The position numbers and the translations under genes were made by a program. 64,000 nucleotides of DNA from Chondrinema litorale. GTDB lineage: Bacteria > Bacteroidota > Bacteroidia > Cytophagales > Flammeovirgaceae. The stretch lies in the NCBI RefSeq assembly GCF_026250525.1, contig NZ_CP111049.1:1-64000 (forward strand), in the 5' to 3' direction. This document shows, in pieces, positions 16,536 through 26,142 of the stretch (position 1 is its first letter; each line of letters begins with the position of its first letter). Under the pieces are notes generated by a model. It made no database searches. It saw only the letters and a list, made by a program, of their open reading frames with translations, and was not told where the DNA came from.

Positions 16536-16945
16536 TGTTCAATTTTGTAATGTAAATAAGCTAAAAAACTCTTCTAAGAGAGTATATGTATTATGTTAAT
16601 TAAACACTGTTTCAATGCTGTTATTGGAATGTTACATGGTTCAATCCCCATGTTTGAATGTTGTTAATGCATTGCTCAAAATTTTACAGAACCAGCTAAA
16701 CGAATATAATTTGTAGAAATAGCAAGTAGATAATCTTGCTAAATAGTATCTATCAAATTTAACTATTTTTGAAAGAATATAAAATATATAGTGTTTCTAT
16801 TACAAATTACTCAAATTTTTTAACTTTTGATGATCAATTAGTTAATTGGAAGCAGCTTGTTAAGTTAATCACCATAATTAATATTAGATTAACTTGTTCA
16901 ATAGTAAATTGAGCTGTAGTTATTAGTGAATCAACGAATAATCTT
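16536..16945. other. 410-bp intergenic region
   Basis: It lies upstream of the Tat-PLP gene and downstream of the heparinase-like gene. It contains no credible ORF. A 9-bp perfect inverted repeat (AAGTTAATC at 16862-16870, GATTAACTT at 16887-16895) with a 16-nt spacer sits 51 nt after the heparinase-like stop. It could be a weak hairpin, but no T-run follows it. Otherwise nothing was recognised. Confidence 0.5.
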
Positions 16946-18859
16946 TTATTTCAAGCCTTCCAATTTAATTTGAATTTTAGCAGAGTCTCCGCTAAATGCT
17001 GATTTCTTAAATTCTACTTCTAAGCGTTTTAAGCCCGGAATATTCATATCGTATTCTAAAGGTGGTGGCGAAAGCGACACTACTTTTAGCTTATATGCTT
17101 CACTGTTTTGTACTTTTATGGCTAGTTTATGTCCGCCTATTTTTAATTCAAAACCATCTTTTATCTCTTTTACATCTGCCTCGGTCATCATTTGCCAAGT
17201 AAATGCTTTAGTTGATGGCGAAAACTTTATTTCATCTGTTACATCAATCTCTTTCTCCGAAATTTTTTGAAAGGTTCTTTTCGATTCCTCTACATTATCT
17301 CCAAACACATTCTTAAGATCAAAACTGAAAGAAGGTTTCGGGCCATCAAGCTCATTTTCTATTAAAAAGCTTCTGGCATCTGCAATATGCTTTTCTCCAT
17401 TTACAGTAAGTGTGCTATGCCCAAAATTACTTTTAGATAGCAATGTCCATCGTGTAGAATTTTGAGCCGAACTCCACAAACCTTCGTTGCCAATGGTCGA
17501 TTCTAATTCGTAGTAACTCTGCATGCCCAAGTCTACCGACCAGCGTATTTTTTGCCATTCGAGAATAAAGCTACCAGCATCCATATTACCATGGTTATCT
17601 GCTGCTCTTCCTGCTTTTGCTGCCAGATACATTCCAGTTTCATTTTCTGGTCTTAATATGCCAATAGGATTATCTCCCAAACCCACCCAAGCCAATGGGA
17701 GCTGGTTTTTATTGGTCGATGCCTCCGATTCTGACACCGACTTATTTTCGAGATTTCCATCAGCTTCTACCTGAAACAAAAAATATAGCGCAGCAAATCT
17801 GTCATTTTCTGTAGCTAAAATATCTTCGCTATTTAACAGGTTTTCTAAATCTGCCTTATCGTATTTAATGGCATCTCTGTTGGCAAACCAACTTAGCAGA
17901 CCCAGATGCGACATACTGTGAAAACCACCTTTTCTAGCATCGAAAAAGTTAAAATATTCACCAGAAGGACCAGCCGTCATTATAGTATACATAGCACTTT
18001 CCATCACTCCCTCGGTATTGGTAAGGTTAAAGTTGGTATGTACAGTTGATTCAAATGAAGAAATGATCATGGCAAGATAGCTCGTTGCATACATCCAGTA
18101 TGACGGCCCTTCCGGATAAATACCATCTGGAGCATAAGGAGTAAGTCCTAATGGGATTTTTTCTACTGCTCTGTTTAATATATATGATGCAATTTCAGGT
18201 TCTTCTTCAAAAATAGCCAAAGCTCCCATTGACAAACCTGCATGGCAAACCAAATTCCAATTGTGATGGACATCTACCCACCAATTCTGCCCTGATACAG
18301 CCAAGCCGGGCTTTAATCCATTTTCTACAATCGCATTTACTGCCAATTTCTTTGTTTCAGGTTTAAGGTCTTCTCCACACCAGTCAATCGCTAAAGCCAC
18401 TGCAACAGTCATTTCTGCTACATCTAAAAAATGAGATGGATTCCAGTCTGAAAAACTACACACAGCTTTTACTTCTTCTTCTAGCTTTTTAAGATATTTA
18501 TCTTCTTGGTCTATATTATAAACCAGTGCCAAGATGGAAATTCTCTTAATTGCCATTCTCGACACTGATAAAAGTCTTTTACCTGTTTTTTTATATGTTA
18601 GTGGTGGTTCTTCGAGAATTCTCTCGGCTTGTTGTTTTAAGTATTGATAGTATTTCTGGTACAAAGGATCATTAGAAATTTTCTCCTTTATTTGATTTTC
18701 AAGTGCTGGATTTAGAATCAATCGGGGATGTTCCGTTACCATGTTTTTTGTAAGCCACTCCTCTGTAACTGTTGCGTTTCTTTGAGCTTGACTTACAGAT
18801 ATATTTGCTTGCCATAGTAGGTAGATTGTACAAACTATGATCAGTTTTTTCATTTTCAT
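16946..18859 (-). CDS. Heparinase II/III-like polysaccharide lyase or related secreted protein
   Basis: The chosen start at 18859 (MKMKKLIIVCTIYLLWQ) gives a signal peptide; the frame is open to 18922, but that extension would precede the signal peptide. The protein has ~637 residues. The N-terminal (alpha/alpha) toroid has the heparinase-type HHNWN motif (His ~198-199) and a GPSYWMYATSYL segment with Tyr at ~254 and ~257. The beta-sheet domain starts with AADNHGNMDAGSFILEW (His ~420). These match the positions of the His/Tyr/His catalytic set of heparinase II-like lyases. The substrate could be a uronic-acid polymer (alginate, heparin or similar) and is not determined. No other uronate-catabolism gene is adjacent; the gene beside it encodes a secreted esterase-like fusion. 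Confidence 0.82.
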   Translation of the reverse strand: MKMKKLIIVCTIYLLWQANISVSQAQRNATVTEEWLTKNMVTEHPRLILNPALENQIKEKISNDPLYQKYYQYLKQQAERILEEPPLTYKKTGKRLLSVSRMAIKRISILALVYNIDQEDKYLKKLEEEVKAVCSFSDWNPSHFLDVAEMTVAVALAIDWCGEDLKPETKKLAVNAIVENGLKPGLAVSGQNWWVDVHHNWNLVCHAGLSMGALAIFEEEPEIASYILNRAVEKIPLGLTPYAPDGIYPEGPSYWMYATSYLAMIISSFESTVHTNFNLTNTEGVMESAMYTIMTAGPSGEYFNFFDARKGGFHSMSHLGLLSWFANRDAIKYDKADLENLLNSEDILATENDRFAALYFLFQVEADGNLENKSVSESEASTNKNQLPLAWVGLGDNPIGILRPENETGMYLAAKAGRAADNHGNMDAGSFILEWQKIRWSVDLGMQSYYELESTIGNEGLWSSAQNSTRWTLLSKSNFGHSTLTVNGEKHIADARSFLIENELDGPKPSFSFDLKNVFGDNVEESKRTFQKISEKEIDVTDEIKFSPSTKAFTWQMMTEADVKEIKDGFELKIGGHKLAIKVQNSEAYKLKVVSLSPPPLEYDMNIPGLKRLEVEFKKSAFSGDSAKIQIKLEGLK

Positions 18860-19039
18860 CTTATTGCAATAGAGGTAAATTTTAAACAGATTATACTGTT
18901 TTGACTTGATACAAGTTACCAATAAATTGGTTCGTAGAAAACAGGTTTTGGATGGCTCTGATTTACTGCTTACCGAAAGTTGATAATGAGCTACCAGAGT
19001 ATTTATATAAAGATTTTCATTTGGGAATAAATCGATTTT

Positions 19040-20644
19040 TTAATCCTTTAATCCACTCATTTTAGAGATTCCCTGAGCAATTTTAAAGGCAATAATTTGA
19101 TAAGCAGGTATATCGAAATGCACACCATCTGGCGAATAAGGTAATAAAACTTCTTCCATATTAGTATGTACATCCACCACATCAAGCTTTTCATTTTGAG
19201 CTACTTTTTTAAATTCCAAGACCAGTTTATCTAGTCGATTTGCAGCGCCTTCATATTTTTCTATCAACTGTTTATCTGCACCATAAGGTGGTGGGAGTAT
19301 CATTAAAATCTGCGGAGTTTTGTAACTGTACTTATGCGTTTTGATTTCTTTAATTAATTGACGCATATTTTTCACCACCTCTTTTTGCTGGTTTTCAAAA
19401 ACCTTTTTACAATCATTCGTGCCGAGCATTACCAAAACCAGATCGATGTAACCCACTTTATCTTCAGCATCTGTTAGAAAACCTTCCAAATTTTTTAAAG
19501 TGTTTAAGTCTGCCCTGCCTAAATTATCAAAACCAATGGTATTACCCGAAACTGAATAATTGCTGATCTTATCTTTTGCTCTCAGCTTTTGCAATTGAGT
19601 TACCCATCCATTTTCAAAAGCTCCATTAGAATCTCCTATGGCAACAATATGCAGGTGTTTTATATGATCAAAAGCAGCTTCTACCAACATCTCATGTTTA
19701 CCTTCAAAAACTGTTAACCTAACAGGACCCGTGTTTTTCTGAAAATGCACTTTTCTACCTCCAATCGTCCTATTGGGTGCATTACTAAAAGACCTTTTAG
19801 ATAGTAGCTCTATAATTTCCTCATTGGTTACTTTTCTGTCTTCTCTAAACTTCCAATCATCCATTAATTTGTTATAGAAATTGATGGTTTGAGTAATTGG
19901 CACCGAACCTTCGTAACCATCGTGAATTCCGGTATAAAGATATAGCCGAGTATCTTTCCTTAAATCGAGGGGTACTTTCATGTAGAGAGGTGAGCGTTTT
20001 CTCAGGTCTTCCACATCAATGGAATCTTTGGGAGTTTGCGTAACTTTTTCAAGATCACTAGCATATTTTAAACCTCTGCTTTTTGTCTCGTAATACCAAT
20101 CTTCTAAATTGCTAATTGGCACCCAAGCTGAAAATGTTTTAATCGGATGCCTACTTTTCATATAAGCTAAAATTGTCGCCATTCCTCCCCCACTTACACC
20201 AATAACATGAATTTCAGTTGGATCTACTGAAGTATTTTTAAGCGCATAGCTAATGGCATCATCAATATCTTGTATCACTTTTTCGCTACCGCAGGCATCT
20301 GGTGAAGAGTTATTTCCTCTAAAATCTGGGTGGATGTAATTCCATCCATAAGTCATGATTTGCCCAACCAGTGGATCGAATTGGCTGTAATCACCACTCC
20401 AAGTATGTAAACTGATAATTAAAGGCTGAGGGCCATCCAATCGGCTTTTATAAAAATAGGCTTTTTGCTGGTGATCGTCTATGGTGGAAGGCATTGTCAC
20501 TTCTTGAAAAACCTTTGGCCAGCCTTTATTATCTGTATCGTCCCAAAAAACAGATTGAGCCTGAATGGTAGAGCTAAATAAAGTGAAGAGTAGCAGTAAG
20601 AATAAGTTTTTTGATGGTTTTGAAAAGTTGTTTGTTGTATCCAT
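19040..20644 (-). CDS. Secreted bifunctional protein: alpha/beta-hydrolase fused to SGNH hydrolase
   Basis: The 534 residues begin with a signal peptide (~1-30). The first half (31-320) is an alpha/beta-hydrolase of prolyl-oligopeptidase/esterase type: nucleophile elbow GVSGGG (Ser151), GIHDG (Asp242), GKHEML (His317). The second half (331-534) is a SGNH hydrolase: AIGDSNG (Ser339), LGTND (~408-411) and DGVHF (Asp506, His509). Both catalytic sets look complete. The fusion suggests removal of two kinds of ester from one substrate, e.g. acetyl and other acyl groups on a glycan. It is upstream of, and co-oriented with, the heparinase-like gene (180-nt gap). Confidence 0.88.
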   Translation of the reverse strand: MDTTNNFSKPSKNLFLLLLFTLFSSTIQAQSVFWDDTDNKGWPKVFQEVTMPSTIDDHQQKAYFYKSRLDGPQPLIISLHTWSGDYSQFDPLVGQIMTYGWNYIHPDFRGNNSSPDACGSEKVIQDIDDAISYALKNTSVDPTEIHVIGVSGGGMATILAYMKSRHPIKTFSAWVPISNLEDWYYETKSRGLKYASDLEKVTQTPKDSIDVEDLRKRSPLYMKVPLDLRKDTRLYLYTGIHDGYEGSVPITQTINFYNKLMDDWKFREDRKVTNEEIIELLSKRSFSNAPNRTIGGRKVHFQKNTGPVRLTVFEGKHEMLVEAAFDHIKHLHIVAIGDSNGAFENGWVTQLQKLRAKDKISNYSVSGNTIGFDNLGRADLNTLKNLEGFLTDAEDKVGYIDLVLVMLGTNDCKKVFENQQKEVVKNMRQLIKEIKTHKYSYKTPQILMILPPPYGADKQLIEKYEGAANRLDKLVLEFKKVAQNEKLDVVDVHTNMEEVLLPYSPDGVHFDIPAYQIIAFKIAQGISKMSGLKD

Positions 20645-20818
20645 TTTTCATATCTCGATTTAGCTTAAAGCTATAAAATTTGCTGCATTTCATTAGCTTT
20701 TGTTTACAAATTAAGCGCCTATAATTTAGCTTATTTCAATAATAAACCACCACCAAATTGAGTATATATATAGGAATAGTGCTATGTTTATGTTGAAATA
20801 TTACAATCACTTATAGGA

Positions 20819-21433
20819 ATGTTTGAAGAACTTTATGGACAAATAAGCGAATTCATAAATACCTATAAAGTTGAGATATTATGGGGGTCAATATTTATTT
20901 TCTTTATAAGATATCTTAGAGCGTTTTTAGATGATAATCCCGAAAAGTATTTTAAAAAAACAGAAAAAGGTGAAAAGTTTCTAATCATTCAACCCAGAAA
21001 GAAATGGAAACAGATAGATTGGTCTAACATATTTTTAATATTCGTAAGTATCCTCATAGCTTTCGCATCATTTTTTGAAAAGAATGTAAATGAATCATTA
21101 TATGCGCTAGGCTTAGTTTTTAATCTATTTATCAATCTATTCTTAATTAAAATGGATATGGATGTAGAAATACAACTGGATAAAATAAAGCTGAATGGTA
21201 AAAAGATTAAAAAGGGGGAAATACAATCCATCGAGGTTTGGGATGACTTAATAACTGTACACCTCTTATCTAATAAACAGAAAGATTTTGAGTTGAATTT
21301 TAGTAGAAAAAATTTCGACATAGTGGCAAAAATGGTCACCGCTCTCAAAAAATTTTGCCAGATAAATACAATCCCCTTCATGGATGATTTTGAGTATGAC
21401 ATCGAAAAGAATTATATCATAACTAGAAATTAA
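20819..21433 (+). CDS. Small membrane protein with a possible PH-like cytoplasmic domain
   Basis: The 204 residues have an N-terminal hydrophobic helix (~20-40, ILWGSIFIFFIRYLRAF), a linker, then two adjacent hydrophobic segments (~68-86 and ~92-107). A C-terminal domain of ~85 residues reads QLDKIKLNGKKIKKGEIQSI, EVWDDLITVHLLSNKQK, FELNFSRKNF. Its strand pattern resembles bacterial PH-like (bPH/DUF304-type) domains, but this is a visual impression. No known family was recognised. It is 30 nt upstream of the prolyl oligopeptidase gene and probably in its operon. Confidence 0.75.
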   Translation: MFEELYGQISEFINTYKVEILWGSIFIFFIRYLRAFLDDNPEKYFKKTEKGEKFLIIQPRKKWKQIDWSNIFLIFVSILIAFASFFEKNVNESLYALGLVFNLFINLFLIKMDMDVEIQLDKIKLNGKKIKKGEIQSIEVWDDLITVHLLSNKQKDFELNFSRKNFDIVAKMVTALKKFCQINTIPFMDDFEYDIEKNYIITRN

Positions 21434-21463
21434 TAGACTAATAAACAACAACCAACAACTATA

Positions 21464-23611
21464 ATGAAAATACAATTACTGCTAGCAAGCTTATTAATCG
21501 GGCATTTTGCTTTTGCACAAAAAGCCTATCAATACCCAATTGCTCCTAAAGACGCTACAACTGATACATACTTTAATGAGTCGATTGAAGACCCATACCA
21601 ATGGATGGAAAATCCGACTGACCCTAGGCTGGAAGAATGGCTGAATGCTCAAAAAAGTATTACAAAAAAGCAAAGTAGCAAAAACACAAGAATCCGTGAG
21701 CTACAACTCCAATTTAGCTCTATGTACCATGATGTAAGAAGAGAAAGCACTAAACAATTTAAGAAAGAAGAAACCTTAGCTAAGTATGAATTCGAAGATT
21801 CTGAAACGGATATAAATAAATTACCTGACCTTTTATATAAACTGAGCGGTAAAGGTAATTTTAAAATGTTGGCAAAAGCCAATTGGTTTAAAAAGGCTAA
21901 AAGCGATCATGTAATTTTCTATTCTAAACACATTAATGAGAAGGAGGATTTAGCTTTGGTTAATGTATCTATTAATGGGAGCGACTGGCTAACCGGTTAT
22001 ATATTCGATTTAAAAACTGGTGAAATGCTTCCTGATACGATTAAATATATTAGAAAATTTTCTGATTTTGCTTGGCATGGCAAAACCATATATTACGATG
22101 CTTTTAATCCACCGGCAAAAGGTAGAGAATTACTAGATGTTGCCACTGGGCAAAAACTATATAAATATACCATTAATAGCTCAGCAGAAGCTGAAATTGT
22201 TTATCAAAATCCAGATCAAAGTGGTAGAAATTATTTTGGTTTCAAGCAGTTCAAGAATAAGCTTTTCTTATTTCACTTTATAAAAACTAAGACTCAATTA
22301 TATAATGCCATCTCTGTTGCTGATTTAGAAAGCGATTCATTTTTTCCAAAAAACTTTCTTACTTACCCTAATGAAAAAGGTGTTCATTTGAATGTAGATC
22401 ATGTTTCGAACGATTCTGTTTTTATTAAAACTACATGGAATGCACCAAATGGTAAAGTACTTTTAGCCAATATTAATGAACCTAATAAACTATCTGAACT
22501 CATTCCAGAGTACGATATTCCTTTACAATACATCAACAAATTAGGAAAAAATATAGCCGCAGTATATCTACAAAACGGACAAAATATTGCCTTAATTTTT
22601 AATCGTAAGGGAGAACTACTTAAAAAGATAGATTTTCCAAAAGGCAAAAAGGTAAAATATTTATACGAACTAAATGAAAATGCCAAACAAACTAGTTTCA
22701 GCATTACGTCTTTCTACCATCCAGAATTAGTGTATCAAATATCTCTAGAAGATTTAAATTTTTGGCCTGTCGAAACCCTTTCTGTTCCCTACAACCCAGA
22801 TGATTTAGAAACTCGATTGATCAATTATAAATCTAAAGATGGTACAGAAATTCCCATGTACATTACCTGCTTAAAAGAGACTAAATTAAATGGTAAAAAC
22901 CCTGTATTAATACATGGATATGGTGGCTATGGAATTACAGTAGAGCCTGATTTTGATTATCAAAACGGACTTTTTTTGCTGCATGGTGGTATACTGGCTG
23001 TTCCAAATGTAAGAGGCGGTGGAGCTAATGGAAGCGAGTGGGCTCTAGCCGGTCGCGGATTAAACAAGCAAAATACGATTGACGATTTTGTGGCTGCTGC
23101 AGAATATCTCATTAATGAAAAATATACCAACCCCGATAAAATTTGTATTACTGGTGGTTCACATGGAGGCATGTTAATAGGAGCAGCAATTACACAAAGA
23201 CCAGAGTTGTTTAAAGCGGCCATTGCAGAAGCTGGAGCTTTAGATATGCTTCGATTAAATAAATACACAGCGGGATTTGTAAGCACTAATATCAATGAGT
23301 TTGGAGATATAAATAAGCAAGATGAGTATCTCAATTTAAAGAGTTATTCTCCTTTACATCAAATTAAAAAAGGAGTAAAATATCCGAATTTATTATTAAT
23401 TACAGGTGATAGTGACGACCGCGTACCTCCACACCATTCTTATAAGTTTTTGGCTACTTTACAAGAATTGGGCGATCCAACAGGCTTAGCCCATATATAT
23501 GTATTGCCTGGTGCAGGTCATGGCGGTGCATTAACTCAAGAAGATTGGGAGAGCCATATCTTGTATAAATACTTCTTCATCTTAGACCAGTTAGGGATAG
23601 ATTATTATTAA
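21464..23611 (+). CDS. Prolyl oligopeptidase-family serine peptidase (S9A), secreted
   Basis: The 715 residues start with a signal peptide (~1-19, ending AFAQK). An N-terminal seven-bladed propeller region (~80-440) is followed by the catalytic alpha/beta-hydrolase domain: TGGSHGGML (nucleophile Ser566), LLITGDSDDRVPPHHSYK (Asp of the triad) and LPGAGHGGAL (His ~686). YPIAPKD, DPYQWMENP and LNAQ at the start are S9A hallmarks. These enzymes cleave short peptides after proline, here probably in the periplasm. It follows the small membrane-protein gene by 30 nt and precedes a helical hypothetical gene by 21 nt. Confidence 0.95.
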   Translation: MKIQLLLASLLIGHFAFAQKAYQYPIAPKDATTDTYFNESIEDPYQWMENPTDPRLEEWLNAQKSITKKQSSKNTRIRELQLQFSSMYHDVRRESTKQFKKEETLAKYEFEDSETDINKLPDLLYKLSGKGNFKMLAKANWFKKAKSDHVIFYSKHINEKEDLALVNVSINGSDWLTGYIFDLKTGEMLPDTIKYIRKFSDFAWHGKTIYYDAFNPPAKGRELLDVATGQKLYKYTINSSAEAEIVYQNPDQSGRNYFGFKQFKNKLFLFHFIKTKTQLYNAISVADLESDSFFPKNFLTYPNEKGVHLNVDHVSNDSVFIKTTWNAPNGKVLLANINEPNKLSELIPEYDIPLQYINKLGKNIAAVYLQNGQNIALIFNRKGELLKKIDFPKGKKVKYLYELNENAKQTSFSITSFYHPELVYQISLEDLNFWPVETLSVPYNPDDLETRLINYKSKDGTEIPMYITCLKETKLNGKNPVLIHGYGGYGITVEPDFDYQNGLFLLHGGILAVPNVRGGGANGSEWALAGRGLNKQNTIDDFVAAAEYLINEKYTNPDKICITGGSHGGMLIGAAITQRPELFKAAIAEAGALDMLRLNKYTAGFVSTNINEFGDINKQDEYLNLKSYSPLHQIKKGVKYPNLLLITGDSDDRVPPHHSYKFLATLQELGDPTGLAHIYVLPGAGHGGALTQEDWESHILYKYFFILDQLGIDYY

Positions 23612-23632
23612 CCTATTCTATAATTTAACTGC

Positions 23633-24184
23633 ATGAATCTTGAAGAACTAGGATACACACAAAAATGGATTGAATATAAAATTCTAGATGAAAAGAATTT
23701 CACATCTCAACTAGCTGATTACCAAAATGGAAGAGATGAAAATACTGAACATTACCGGTATGCTACTTTAAGAAATTGGATAGAGAATAAGATTAATTTT
23801 TCAAATTATGAGATTAATAACTTTCTTGAAATTATTACTGCTGAACCAGATATTTCCATGGCTGGTTCAGCAGTAAAACTCCTTTATTTATCTTCAAAAA
23901 TCTCAGAAGAGCAATCCAGAATTATTGAGAAAAAATTTAAGTTGTTTGGTGAATGGGCAGTTAAGCTTATCGATCGTGAGGCAATTAATAGAAGGCTTCT
24001 TCAAGAAGAATTAACTCATGATTTATTTATTAAAACAATTGAATTCGGTGATCATAATCTCATAAGATTAATGATCTACAGAACTAATAATATTGCTTTT
24101 TTGAATGAATTAAATAGCAATATTTATAGCAAGAAGATCAGAAATTTAGCTTCTGAAAAATTGAAAAAGTTAAATCTTAATTAG
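23633..24184 (+). CDS. Hypothetical cytoplasmic, mostly helical protein
   Basis: The 183 residues have no signal peptide or membrane segment. The predicted pattern is alpha-helical with repeated amphipathic segments (EELGYTQKWIEYKI, LRNWIENKINFS, AVKLLYLSSKISEEQSRIIE, EWAVKLIDREAINRRLL) and a short repeat-like character of ~35 residues. I do not recognise the family. It follows the prolyl oligopeptidase gene by 21 nt and is probably in the same operon. Confidence 0.75.
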   Translation: MNLEELGYTQKWIEYKILDEKNFTSQLADYQNGRDENTEHYRYATLRNWIENKINFSNYEINNFLEIITAEPDISMAGSAVKLLYLSSKISEEQSRIIEKKFKLFGEWAVKLIDREAINRRLLQEELTHDLFIKTIEFGDHNLIRLMIYRTNNIAFLNELNSNIYSKKIRNLASEKLKKLNLN

Positions 24185-24357
24185 CCTAGGGTGAGGCGTG
24201 TTATTTAAAAATGATGAAAATGTATTAGTACTTTCAATAGAACGTCAATTCAACTAATTAAAACCTATAATATAATTGCTTTCATCTGTCTTTTGGTTGC
24301 TGACATTGCAATTCCTTTTGTTTTAACTACTTTTATTATTGCTATACAGAATAAGAA
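24185..24357 (+). pseudogene. Short unexplained stretch with a hydrophobic reading frame, possible gene remnant
   Basis: An open frame (~24210-24360) with no ATG encodes a hydrophobic segment, IAFICLLVADIAIPFVLTTF, then IIAIQNKK and a stop that overlaps the ATG of the next gene. No start codon or ribosome site fits it, so it looks like the end of a lost membrane-protein gene, or chance. Low confidence. Confidence 0.25.
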
Positions 24358-24903
24358 ATGAAATTTTATCTCTCACTCTTTCTATTCATAAGTTTAATAT
24401 CATGTAATAATAGGAAAGAACTGAAAACCAATCTTTTTGAAACTAACCCAAATACAACTGTAGAAGATCTAACCAGTTGGGGTTTTGAGGTAACAACTAT
24501 AGATTGTGGCTTTTGCTCATACAAAAAAGATTTATCTGAAAGTGTTACTATGAATTTTCTTTTTACATTCGACGATGATTGTTTTAATACCCACGGTCAG
24601 ACTATTAAAATTAGATTAGATACACTTTTGCAACAAGTAAGTGACGAAGACTTCTTAAATAGTGATATTGATAAATGCTATGCGCTAAATCGTATTGAGT
24701 TTGAAAAGGATAGTTTAAAAATTATTGATATTTTAAAATCCTATAACGGAATTAAAGTATCAAATGCAAAAAGACTTGGAAGCTCTGAAAGTTTAATTTT
24801 TGACATCAACACAATAGATTCTGATAGTACTATTGAGTGTACTTATTATGCATATCCTTTCACACAAAAAGTTATTTCAGTAGAGCAATATTGGCATAAA
24901 TAA
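24358..24903 (+). CDS. Hypothetical lipoprotein
   Basis: The 181 residues begin with a lipoprotein signal peptide, MKFYLSLFLFISLISC, with the acylated Cys at 16. The mature part has several cysteines (TIDCGFCSY, DDDCFNTHG, DKCYALN, ECTYYAY), so disulfides are likely in the periplasm. No family was recognised. It lies 7 nt upstream of a WYL regulator gene. Confidence 0.78.
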   Translation: MKFYLSLFLFISLISCNNRKELKTNLFETNPNTTVEDLTSWGFEVTTIDCGFCSYKKDLSESVTMNFLFTFDDDCFNTHGQTIKIRLDTLLQQVSDEDFLNSDIDKCYALNRIEFEKDSLKIIDILKSYNGIKVSNAKRLGSSESLIFDINTIDSDSTIECTYYAYPFTQKVISVEQYWHK

Positions 24904-24910
24904 ATTCAAA

Positions 24911-25636
24911 ATGGCAGAAGATAAACCCAGACTGGCAAGGCTAACGGCAATTATTACCCAATTGCAATCGAAAAGGCTATTAACTGCCAGAGAAATTTCT
25001 GAAAAGCATAAGATAAGTATCAGAACGGTTTATCGAGATATAAGAACCCTAGAGCAATCTGGTATTCCCATAGTAACAGAAGAAGGCAAAGGTTATTCAT
25101 TAATGGCAGGTTACAAGCTACCTCCAGTAATGTTTACCGAAGACGAAGCCCATGCCCTCATTACAGCAGAGCAGTTAATTCTTAAAAACAAAGATCAGTC
25201 GTTGGCAGAGCAATATCAAAATGCAGTTACGAAGGTAAAATCTGTGTTGAGGTTTAATCAACAAACCAAGGCAGAATTAATTTCACAGCGCTTGCAGGTT
25301 AGAAATAATGAAGCCAATGAGAAAACTAGTAATTATCTTATAAAGCTACAATCTACCATTGCCAATAACCTGATTGTAAAAATCAATTACCTTTCTTTAG
25401 AAAATCAGCAAAACGAAAGACTTATAGAACCCTTTGCCTTATACACCACACAAGATAATTGGATACTCATTGCCTTTTGTTTGAAGAGAAACGACTTTAG
25501 AGCTTTTAGGCTAGATAGAATTCAAAATTTGCAGATCACCAATCAGCATTTTGAACCTCACAAAATCACCTTGCAAGAATACTTAGATCAGTGTCGCGAA
25601 AAATACAAACCCACCCCTGACATACCTTTGACATAA
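24911..25636 (+). CDS. YafY-family transcriptional regulator (HTH + WYL domain)
   Basis: The 241 residues have an N-terminal winged HTH (~10-55, ITQLQSKRLLTAREISEKHKI presented in its key part, then VYRDIRTLEQSGIPI) and a central WYL-type ligand-binding domain ending FALYTTQDNWILIAFCLKRNDFRAFRLDRI, with the WYL positions replaced by NWI. It is a DeoR-like one-component regulator; its signal is unknown. The start at 24911 sits 7 nt after a lipoprotein gene, and the gene heads the set WYL-GyrI-DUF1801. Overlapping dyads spanning its stop codon (25624-25642) may be its binding site. Confidence 0.93.
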   Translation: MAEDKPRLARLTAIITQLQSKRLLTAREISEKHKISIRTVYRDIRTLEQSGIPIVTEEGKGYSLMAGYKLPPVMFTEDEAHALITAEQLILKNKDQSLAEQYQNAVTKVKSVLRFNQQTKAELISQRLQVRNNEANEKTSNYLIKLQSTIANNLIVKINYLSLENQQNERLIEPFALYTTQDNWILIAFCLKRNDFRAFRLDRIQNLQITNQHFEPHKITLQEYLDQCREKYKPTPDIPLT

Positions 25637-25642
25637 GGTCAA
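25624..25642. promoter_or_regulatory. Overlapping dyads, candidate WYL-regulator operator
   Basis: ACCTT-TGACAT-AAGGT (25624-25639) and TTGAC-ATAAG-GTCAA (25628-25642) are both perfect inverted repeats sharing bases. They overlap the end of the regulator gene and lie ~34 nt upstream of the GyrI-like gene. Confidence 0.4.
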
Positions 25643-25675
25643 TTTATGTTTGCTGTGAAACTAAAAATTTAAATC

Positions 25676-26134
25676 ATGCAAAACGTAAAAATTGAACCTT
25701 TCAACCTCATTGGAATTGCTGTAAAAACTACGAATGAAAATAATTTGGCAACCCAAGAAATTGCGGAGCTATGGCAAAAATTTATGGGTGAAAGTCTGCT
25801 GCACAAAATCCCGAATAAGGTAGACAATACCATTTATTCACTTTATACAGAATACGAAGGCGACCATACTCAGCCCTATACCGCTGTTTTAGGTTGCAAA
25901 GTGGATAATCTGGAAGAAGTACCAGAAGGAATGGTAGGCAAAAATTTCGAAGGTGGAAATTATGTAAAACTATCAGCAAAAGGTGATCTTAGTAAAGGCT
26001 TAATCGTAAATGAATGGGCTAAAATATGGCAGATGGATTTAGACCGAGCTTTTACTGCCGATTTTGAGGTTTTTGGCGAAAAAGCACAAAATCCCAACAA
26101 TGCCGAAGTAGATTTCTTAATTGCTATCAAATAG
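25676..26134 (+). CDS. GyrI-like/AraC effector-binding domain protein
   Basis: The 152 residues are a stand-alone effector-binding (SHS2/GyrI-like) domain, with IEPFNLIGIAVKTTNEN at the start, IYSLYTEYEGDHTQPYTAVLG, VPEGMVGKNFEGGNYVKL and IVNEWAKIWQ followed by a final FEVFGE strand. Such proteins bind small hydrophobic molecules or act with a regulator. It is next to a WYL regulator and a DUF1801 gene, a common Bacteroidota arrangement; a ligand-sensing role is inferred. Confidence 0.85.
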   Translation: MQNVKIEPFNLIGIAVKTTNENNLATQEIAELWQKFMGESLLHKIPNKVDNTIYSLYTEYEGDHTQPYTAVLGCKVDNLEEVPEGMVGKNFEGGNYVKLSAKGDLSKGLIVNEWAKIWQMDLDRAFTADFEVFGEKAQNPNNAEVDFLIAIK

Positions 26135-26142
26135 ATTTTAAC

